Below are positions 26,747 to 32,852 of a DNA stretch of 32,852 nt, piece after piece. The notes under the pieces are model-generated. The model saw only the letters and a list, made by a program, of their open reading frames with translations, was not told where the DNA came from and made no database searches. The DNA is taken from NCBI GenBank assembly GCA_027031495.1, contig JALVQA010000004.1, positions 23,218 through 56,069 of the forward strand, in the 5' to 3' direction. A program made the translations under genes and the position numbers. Source of the stretch: Candidatus Moraniibacteriota bacterium. GTDB taxonomy: Bacteria > Patescibacteriota > Minisyncoccia > Moranbacterales > GCA-2747515. Position 1 is the stretch's first letter, and each line of letters starts with the position of its first letter.

Positions 26747-27133
26747 TTATAAAAATATGTCTTCCAAAAAACGCACATGCGCTTTCTTTTCTCGTGGATA
26801 AATAGTAATTGCCAAGGCATCAAAAACATATGTTACACCAGAGCATGCCTTCTCTTTTAAGTATATTTGCGCAGTACGATTAAGCGCCTGTATTTTACTG
26901 CGTGTTATCTGCGTTTCCGGCGGGTCAACAATATCACCACTGTGTACAAAGCGCGTTTTTACTTCTATAAAATGTATAATATTGCCCTTTTGCGCAATAA
27001 TATCTATCTCACCACGCTTAATGCCACGGGACGGCATATAATTACATGCAAGAATAGTAAATGCGCGCTCTTCCAAGTAGCGACGTGCTATCTTCTCACC
27101 ATAATCACCACGCTTTTTTGTTGTTACAGACAT
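26747..27133 (-). CDS. yraN: YraN/UPF0102 family endonuclease-like protein
   Basis: KRGDYGEKIARRYLEERAFTILACNYMPSRGIKRGEIDIIAQKGNIIHFIEVKTR: GEID and EVK motifs. Start placed at ATG 27133. Confidence 0.92.
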   Translation of the reverse strand: MSVTTKKRGDYGEKIARRYLEERAFTILACNYMPSRGIKRGEIDIIAQKGNIIHFIEVKTRFVHSGDIVDPPETQITRSKIQALNRTAQIYLKEKACSGVTYVFDALAITIYPREKKAHVRFLEDIFL

Positions 27134-27159
27134 TTGTCTTACTAACAATATTAGCAAAG

Positions 27160-27430
27160 TATAAAAAAACAGCCTCTCGGCCCTTCTTACATCACTTATA
27201 TCCTCTCATCCTCCATACATAACCCGGTTACTAACACAACAATTAAGGTGTGTGTCACCGGGCGCAATAACGCCCTTGATAATATATTTGGCTCATGCGC
27301 CCGGCGGATACGGGCAACATGTTTCGATCACGCTTGATACTCGGGTGAAATAAATATCAAGGATCTCGTCACATGCAATGTGTCGCATCCTGTATCCTGT
27401 CGTTGCAGAATACCGACTGTGAGAAATTGT
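27160..27430 (-). ncRNA. Candidate structured RNA (unidentified), ending in a weak hairpin plus T7 tract
   Basis: Several nested or alternative stems: ccgggcgca (27258-27266)/tgcgcccgg (27296-27304); ccttgata/tatcaagg; gggcg/cgccc; 3' end on minus strand gccgagaggctgttttttt. Confidence 0.4.
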
Positions 27431-27559
27431 ACTATCTTTTTTCTTTACAACTTCTCTATGCTCCCCGTCCGCGGGTTTGCCCCCTCTTTATTCAAGGTAC
27501 TATTCACACTTTTCTCTTTGTTTTTGTTTTAGAGTTTGTGTTTTTTTGTTTTTGTTTTT

Positions 27560-27742
27560 TTATACGATCACTATCATTTTTATAATGAATTTTGATCGCT
27601 CTTTATACGGACAGTAGAGACGTTCCAACTGTGAATAGGGGGACTTCACAGTTGGAACGTCGCCACCGTCTCGGAGCAATTTGTCTTGTAAATGTACAAA
27701 CACCATAATTCTTCCCCTCCCCTCATCACATTCCATATTCAT
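27560..27742 (-). CDS. Candidate 60-aa small protein
   Basis: MNMECDEGRGRIMVFVHLQDKLLRDGGDVPTVKSPYSQLERLYCPYKERSKFIIKMIVIV; preceded by GAGGTGG and by a strong promoter. Confidence 0.35.
   Translation of the reverse strand: MNMECDEGRGRIMVFVHLQDKLLRDGGDVPTVKSPYSQLERLYCPYKERSKFIIKMIVIV
27619..27661. repeat. 17-bp perfect inverted repeat (hairpin)
   Basis: gacgttccaactgtgaa (27619-27635) - tagggggac - ttcacagttggaacgtc (27645-27661). Confidence 0.95.
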
Positions 27743-27765
27743 TGCCACCACCTCAGTACACACTT

Positions 27766-27794
27766 AGTATACCAATCAAGATACACTCGGTCAA
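27766..27794 (-). promoter_or_regulatory. Strong sigma70-like promoter reading leftward into the intergenic region
   Basis: Minus strand TTGACC (27794-27789), 17-nt spacer, TATACT (27771-27766). Confidence 0.75.
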
Positions 27795-27875
27795 TATGTT
27801 TTTCATATTACCCCTTGTTTAAGGGATAAAAGAGATGTGTAGTAATGAAATGCAACATACTTTGTATTTTACATT

Positions 27876-27900
27876 TAAAAAAAGAGTCATTCTTTTTTTA
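27876..27900. repeat. 10-bp AT hairpin
   Basis: taaaaaaaga (27876-27885) - gtcat - tcttttttta (27891-27900). Confidence 0.75.
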
Positions 27901-27904
27901 ATAA

Positions 27905-27938
27905 AAACTGTGGATAACTCATTAGTTATCCACAGTTT
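27905..27938 (-). terminator. 15-bp perfect hairpin, likely terminator of the 27988-29349 gene; its arms contain two DnaA boxes
   Basis: aaactgtggataact - catt - agttatccacagttt; on the minus strand it is followed by the T-rich cagTTTTTATT. Confidence 0.7.
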
Positions 27939-27965
27939 CATTTATTTTGCCACAAGTTATCCACA
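27909..27965. promoter_or_regulatory. Cluster of three perfect DnaA boxes (TTATCCACA)
   Basis: 27909-27917 (minus), 27926-27934 (plus), 27957-27965 (plus). Confidence 0.6.
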
Positions 27966-27987
27966 ATGGATACTTGCATGTGCTCAT

Positions 27988-29349
27988 TTACGGCTGCCAC
28001 CCCGGCTCTGCGCCAGGTGGCGGTACATGTGCACCACTTGTTTCTGCGCTGCCATTTTGCATGTCAGTTACATTGCCACTATCGCCATTGCCAGTCGCTG
28101 GCGCCACGGTCACCGATGGTGTTGTTTGTGTCATATCCACTGCTTCTTTGTTTTTGCGCACAATATCGTCATGTGCAAAAACAAGATTCATCATTGCATG
28201 CATTGTTGCACGACTTGTCCCGAAAAATACGTGACTGTAGTGTATAGCGTAGTCAATGGATTGCGTTGCGTCCTGCACAAAGTTGTGAAAACGAATTGGC
28301 ACACCACTCTCATGAACGGCGTCTTCAAATACATTGTCCTTTTGCAGGGGCGGTGAGAAGAGATAGATCGGTTTAAACCCTTTTATAAGTAGTGGCTCCG
28401 CCTCACGCAGATTACTTCGCGTGTTATCAGGATCCGACGAATACGTGTGTATCCCAATGCGCCTCTCGCCATTATCAAGAAACACGTGGATCTGGAGAGG
28501 TTGATCAAGTTCAGTAAGGACAGAAGCTGGCATATCTGGTAAAAACCTCTTTATAAACACGGCAAACGGCATTGGTTCACCATCTTCACCAAGAACATCA
28601 ATAGTAATCGGTATAGTATGCGTACGCACAACATCCTTAATTTTCTCAATAACATCTGCAATCGTCGCTTGTTTCGTAATTTTGATTGCTGTATCCGCTG
28701 GCAGATAACGATCATCATGATCGTAAGGCTGCGTAGCTACAACACTTGTTTCTTTTTCATAATCAGCGCCGTTCATATCACCAGCAATCAATGACGCACT
28801 ATCTTGCATGTTATCACCATCATGCGTAATAACATGCGTCTCTTGTCTCACAAAGCGATCCATTATATTATCAATTATGCCGACGCGCCATGCAAATACA
28901 ACTGCGCCACCGATCGCAAGGATGAGGATAATAATAACAATCCATATAATAATAATTTTTCGTGACTTTGGCGGGGAAGATGGTGTCACGCCTTGAGGTG
29001 ATCGTACTTGTTGCTGTTGCGTCGCTTGTCCATTCCTAATAGGAACCGTTGTTTGTGTTTGCTGTGTACTAATACCGCTTTTTTGTGCATCGACATTATC
29101 CTGCAAAAATGGGCTCTGCTGTGTGCTACTCTGCCGAGATGAACCTTGCTGTTGCGCTTGCTGCGACACATCTTTTTCATGCAGAGTAACGCCTTGTTGC
29201 GCGCCACTTTGTTGTGGTTGTTGGACAATACCCTCCTTCATATCACTCTTCATTGTATGTACAATGAGTGGCTGTGTTGGTGGCACACCACTTTCTTGCG
29301 TGTTATTGCTATCCGTAATGATTGTATTTTGTGTTTTTTTGCCAAACAT
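27988..29349 (-). CDS. Membrane-anchored protein with Q/S-rich disordered N-terminus (hypothetical)
   Basis: 453 aa; Q-rich N-terminus, TM IIIIWIVIIILILAIGGAVVFAWRV, structured C-terminal domain, PPPGAEPGWQP tail. Confidence 0.75.
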   Translation of the reverse strand: MFGKKTQNTIITDSNNTQESGVPPTQPLIVHTMKSDMKEGIVQQPQQSGAQQGVTLHEKDVSQQAQQQGSSRQSSTQQSPFLQDNVDAQKSGISTQQTQTTVPIRNGQATQQQQVRSPQGVTPSSPPKSRKIIIIWIVIIILILAIGGAVVFAWRVGIIDNIMDRFVRQETHVITHDGDNMQDSASLIAGDMNGADYEKETSVVATQPYDHDDRYLPADTAIKITKQATIADVIEKIKDVVRTHTIPITIDVLGEDGEPMPFAVFIKRFLPDMPASVLTELDQPLQIHVFLDNGERRIGIHTYSSDPDNTRSNLREAEPLLIKGFKPIYLFSPPLQKDNVFEDAVHESGVPIRFHNFVQDATQSIDYAIHYSHVFFGTSRATMHAMMNLVFAHDDIVRKNKEAVDMTQTTPSVTVAPATGNGDSGNVTDMQNGSAETSGAHVPPPGAEPGWQP

Positions 29350-29397
29350 TGTTTTTTCTCTTCACATTTTGTTTTATTGTACCACAAAATAACGTCG

Positions 29398-30372
29398 TCA
29401 TCCACTTTCTTTCAACGTATTCCGACAAACATCTTTCCACAGTACCATCATATCACCAGGAATACTCGCACAAAATACCCACAAGTGTCCTCCATACCAA
29501 AATGATAATTGCGCACTGTGGAGGGCATGGCGATCTATTTTGTGCATCAATAATCTATCTTTTCTCTTATAGAGAGTATCACCAACTAATGGACACTTTT
29601 TTGCATGCATATGTACACGAATTTGATGTGTTCGCCCTGTTTGTGGTTGCAGGCATACAACACTCATCTTACCATTACTGCAAAGCACCGCATAATGCGT
29701 TAGTGCCTGACGAATAACGCCTTTATGCTTATCTCGCTCCGTACGGAGCGCAACCCATCGATCACCGCGTACGCTGCGCGCAAGCGGAAATGTGATTGTT
29801 CCACGTTGTTTGTTTAGTGTGCCATAAACAATAGCATAATATGTTTTTTTAATATGCCTTTCTTGAAACATTCTTTTTAGACAAACAAACGCCTCTTGCG
29901 TCCGTGCAACAACCATAACACCAGATGTTTCTCGATCCAAACGATGCACTATCCCCGGACGCATTACATCTTCACCAACAGTAGCAATCTCTGGATAATG
30001 TGCAAGTAAACCATGTACAAGTGTTTGCGTCGTGTCACCGGGATGTACAGGATGCACCAAAAGGCCGGCCGGCTTATTGATAACAATAAACGATGTATGA
30101 ACAAAGAGCGTGTCAAAAACAACAGCTTTATCAGGTACAAGAGATTTTGCGGTACGAAAAACCTCTTGAGAAACGACAATTCGATCACCTACACACACTC
30201 TGTAGTGTGATTTTACGCACATACCGTTTACTGTGACAAGACACTTCTTTATTGCGCGACTGATTGCATTACGCGACAATGCCACACTACCATCCGCCAA
30301 TACATGCGTAGCGATAAAACGATCAAGACGTTCCCTCTCGTTTGCGTTGCTAACAATAATTTCTTTCACCAT
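29398..30372 (-). CDS. rluD-like: RluD/RluA-family 23S rRNA pseudouridine synthase
   Basis: S4-like N-terminus; NKPAGLLVHPV, RPGIVHRLDRETSGVMVVA, TYYAIVYGTL, LQPQTGRTHQIRVHM. Confidence 0.93.
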   Translation of the reverse strand: MVKEIIVSNANERERLDRFIATHVLADGSVALSRNAISRAIKKCLVTVNGMCVKSHYRVCVGDRIVVSQEVFRTAKSLVPDKAVVFDTLFVHTSFIVINKPAGLLVHPVHPGDTTQTLVHGLLAHYPEIATVGEDVMRPGIVHRLDRETSGVMVVARTQEAFVCLKRMFQERHIKKTYYAIVYGTLNKQRGTITFPLARSVRGDRWVALRTERDKHKGVIRQALTHYAVLCSNGKMSVVCLQPQTGRTHQIRVHMHAKKCPLVGDTLYKRKDRLLMHKIDRHALHSAQLSFWYGGHLWVFCASIPGDMMVLWKDVCRNTLKESG

Positions 30373-30424
30373 AGTACAACACTAGCATAGAGCACCATGT
30401 TGTGAAAGTTTTTTCTGCGTTTCA

Positions 30425-31468
30425 TTAAAAATCCCAACTTCCATTCATACTTGAAGACTGCGTATAATTCACAACCGTCGTCTCAAAGAAGTTGCCCTTA
30501 TCACTATTTGGATCCTGAAGACGCTCAAGGTGCTTATATGGATTTTCAATCGCCTCGGGATAAAGCGGTGCAATATTAAGCATTTCAAGACGCTGATTTG
30601 CAAGCCACTGCGTATAGGCACGTGTCGTATCACCATTAATGCCCGGTATACGATCACCAAGAATGTGCGTACTCCACTCGATTTCTTGCTTCACGGCTGT
30701 TCTCATCATATCACGTATTACTTTCTCATCATAGATTTCTGGGAACTCACGTTCAATTTCGCGAATAATGTTTGCAAAAATTGTTACATGCGTCAACTCA
30801 TCACGACGAATATAAGCAATCATGCGCCCTGTTGCCATCATCTTTCCATGGTCAACAAGGGTGTCAAAAAATGCAAAACCATTGTAGAAATAGAGCGATT
30901 CCAACAAAAAGTTTGCAATGATGCCACGGAAGAAATTTTTATCCGTTGGATCATCAATAAAATCTTGGTAAATTTGACCGATATACTTATTACGATTAAG
31001 GAGGGTCTTGTCTGTTCGCCAGAAATAGTAGATCTCCTCGCGCTCTTTTGCGTCAACGACTGCCTCAATGATTGTCGCATATGACTGCGAGTGAATAGCT
31101 TCCTGATATGCCTGAATAGAAAGAATGAGGTTGACCTCAGGACTTGTAATATAGTCGTTAAAGTGTGGCAAATTCACTGTCTGAATTGAATCAAGGAATG
31201 TAAGGAAGGATAGGATTCCTTTATATGCCTTTTGTTCCTCTGGCGTTAAATCTGATTGAAACATGCGCGCATCATCTTTGAGGCCAGAAACTTTCTCCGG
31301 TACCCAAAAGTTACCAATCATTACCTGGTAGAGCGATTTTGCCCACTGATACTTTACGTCATTGAGATTAAATAATCCTGTTGTATTTCCTTTGATAATT
31401 GTTCTCGCACTAACCTGATCATTACCTTTTGGATTAAAAATCAAGTTCTGCTTCATTTCTTCTGTCAT
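30425..31468 (-). CDS. nrdB: Class I ribonucleotide reductase, beta (small) subunit
   Basis: TFLDSIQ, QEAIHSQSYATII (Glu/His ligands plus radical Tyr), NFLLESLYFYNGF, IRRDELTHVTIF. Confidence 0.94.
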   Translation of the reverse strand: MTEEMKQNLIFNPKGNDQVSARTIIKGNTTGLFNLNDVKYQWAKSLYQVMIGNFWVPEKVSGLKDDARMFQSDLTPEEQKAYKGILSFLTFLDSIQTVNLPHFNDYITSPEVNLILSIQAYQEAIHSQSYATIIEAVVDAKEREEIYYFWRTDKTLLNRNKYIGQIYQDFIDDPTDKNFFRGIIANFLLESLYFYNGFAFFDTLVDHGKMMATGRMIAYIRRDELTHVTIFANIIREIEREFPEIYDEKVIRDMMRTAVKQEIEWSTHILGDRIPGINGDTTRAYTQWLANQRLEMLNIAPLYPEAIENPYKHLERLQDPNSDKGNFFETTVVNYTQSSSMNGSWDF

Positions 31469-31507
31469 ATATTTCCAGTTATATTATGATATTTATCAAT
31501 TTAATCT

Positions 31508-32852
31508 CTACCCACTACAACTCACACATACATTTTGGTCAATTTCACCGGAAAGTGATCGTACATAGTACACCGTTTTAATGCCCTTTTGCCATGCACG
31601 CAAATAATAACTATACAGCTGTGCCGGCGATGTTTGTGATGGATCAATCATCCATTCAAAACTGATTGACTGATCAACCCACTGATACACTATACTGATC
31701 ATATCAATCACGTCTTTCATATCCATTGAAATGTACTCTTTATAGTACCAGAAGTTATCCTTGTTAAGTTTTGGTGCTACACGCACGGTCGGCGCTGAGA
31801 GATTTGTTTCCATGAAGTAACGTTTATAGATTGGCAACAGTGCCGCCGTTGTGCCAACGATACCTGACGTTGATGTGTTTGGCGCTGGTGCTGTATGGTA
31901 TCCAAAACGAATACCATACTTCTTCATATCATCAAAAAGTTTTGTCCATCCAACGCGACGTTTTTCATTTTTCTCAATAAACCATTGCGCATTATGACCA
32001 AGAATACGTCCTTTGCTGTATTCGCTACCAGGATAGAGCGCGTATGCACCACGCTCCCGCGCAAGATCCACCGATGCGCGATATGTATGAAACGTGTAAC
32101 GCTCAAAGAGCATGTCAACTTTTGCACGCGCCTCCTCGCTTTCGTATGCCAACTTTCGTGTCGCAAGATATTCTGCCAAACCAAGATACCCAACGCCAAC
32201 GCTGCGATAACGCATTGCCGTTCGCTCTGCCTCCTTAATAGGATAGAAATTCAGTGTAATCACATTATCAAGAATGCGCATAATAACGGGAAAGACTTTC
32301 TTGATCATCTTTTCCTCATATACTTTTGCTATATTTATTGACGCAAGGTTGCATACAACAAGATCGCCAGGCTCATAGCGAATAACAATCTTACCATCTT
32401 CAATTGTTTCTTCTTTGAATTTTGTCGGCGATGTGTTTTGACAGATTTCCGTACACAGTTGTGTTGAATAAATATTGCCAGCGTGTCGATTTGCATTATT
32501 GCGATTAACCGTGTCGCGGAAGAATACATACGGCATACCTGTCTCCACCGTCGTTTTAAGAAAACGCTTAAACAGCTCCTTTGCTTTTACAGAACGTCGC
32601 ATAACAAGTGATGCATCTTTCTCGAGTTTGCGGTAAAACGCATTAAAATCTTTATCAAAATAATCTTGCAACGACTTGCCGTATTTTGTCTTGATCTCAT
32701 GCGGATCAAAAAGCGTCCATTCCCCGTCTTCCTGCAAACGCTGCATAAAGAGATCGGGAATCGACACTGCAGGAAAGACATCAAAGGCTTTTGAACGAAT
32801 GTCGCCCGTTTCTGTCTGCAGGTCAAGAAAATCATATATATCATAGTGCCAT
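31508..32852 (-). CDS. nrdA: Class I ribonucleotide reductase, alpha (large) subunit, C-terminal part (partial at right edge)
   Basis: Frame stays open past the track start to the edge: WHYDIYDFLDLQTETGDIRSKAFDVFPAVSIPDLFMQRL...; YVFFRDTVNRNNANRHAGNIYSTQLCTEI, GYHTAPAPNTSTSGIVGTTAALLPI, C-terminal CVSCSG. Confidence 0.94.
   Translation of the reverse strand, partial: WHYDIYDFLDLQTETGDIRSKAFDVFPAVSIPDLFMQRLQEDGEWTLFDPHEIKTKYGKSLQDYFDKDFNAFYRKLEKDASLVMRRSVKAKELFKRFLKTTVETGMPYVFFRDTVNRNNANRHAGNIYSTQLCTEICQNTSPTKFKEETIEDGKIVIRYEPGDLVVCNLASINIAKVYEEKMIKKVFPVIMRILDNVITLNFYPIKEAERTAMRYRSVGVGYLGLAEYLATRKLAYESEEARAKVDMLFERYTFHTYRASVDLARERGAYALYPGSEYSKGRILGHNAQWFIEKNEKRRVGWTKLFDDMKKYGIRFGYHTAPAPNTSTSGIVGTTAALLPIYKRYFMETNLSAPTVRVAPKLNKDNFWYYKEYISMDMKDVIDMISIVYQWVDQSISFEWMIDPSQTSPAQLYSYYLRAWQKGIKTVYYVRSLSGEIDQNVCVSCSG

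Noticed and set aside
27440-27490. gggggcaaacccgcggacggggagc (minus) faintly resembling part of a c-di-GMP-I riboswitch (GGGCAAACC)
   Set aside because: Only a short match; the remaining conserved elements are not visible. Not called without a covariance-model hit.
27521-27545. gttttagagtttgtg resembling the start of a type II CRISPR repeat/tracr anti-repeat
   Set aside because: Single occurrence in a T-rich tract, no repeats, spacers or cas genes.
27835-28356. 173-aa plus-strand ORF and its overlapping frames
   Set aside because: Mostly antisense to the well-supported 27988-29349 CDS and contains the DnaA-box hairpin; Cys/His-rich, no recognisable domain.
29398-29421. UGA reassigned to glycine (code 25), extending the RluD-like protein
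   Set aside because: None of the long conserved ORFs contains in-frame UGA; a genome using UGA-Gly should show many.
1-32852. tRNA, rRNA or CRISPR arrays
   Set aside because: No T-loop/acceptor patterns, rRNA signatures or regularly spaced repeats recognised by eye on either strand; a tRNAscan/CRISPR search would be decisive.

Overview
The 32.9 kb window looks chromosomal and is probably from a Patescibacteria/CPR-type bacterium. That assignment is inferred from gene content (PrgI/split VirB4/VirB6-like locus, GspE-type ATPase, very large surface proteins); no marker gene was searched. Left to right it contains: (1) a >1,254-codon minus-strand surface/tail-fibre-like protein running off the left edge and missing from the ORF track; (2) a visibly GC-rich cassette encoding a 621-aa two-module protein (secreted domain with a GlyGly-CTERM-like tail fused to a second signal-like segment, a beta-barrel and an OmpA-like C-terminus) with its own promoter, structured leader and three 3' hairpins; (3) a Xer recombinase, a UvrD/PcrA helicase, a degenerate DHH-like protein and a 1008-aa protein holding two complete GspE/PilB ATPase cores; (4) a ~13 kb run of ten co-directional minus-strand genes resembling a minimal type IV secretion-like surface system; (5) yraN, then a ~830 bp intergenic region with a strong promoter, a small ORF, a candidate structured RNA, a 17-bp perfect hairpin and three perfect DnaA boxes, two of which form a terminator-like hairpin; (6) a Q-rich membrane protein, an RluD-type pseudouridine synthase, nrdB and partial nrdA. 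The best leads for something undescribed are the tandem GspE ATPase with the T4SS-like operon, the OmpA-type fusion cassette, and the 27.16-27.97 kb intergenic region. All protein calls come from reading translations by eye; no database search was run.
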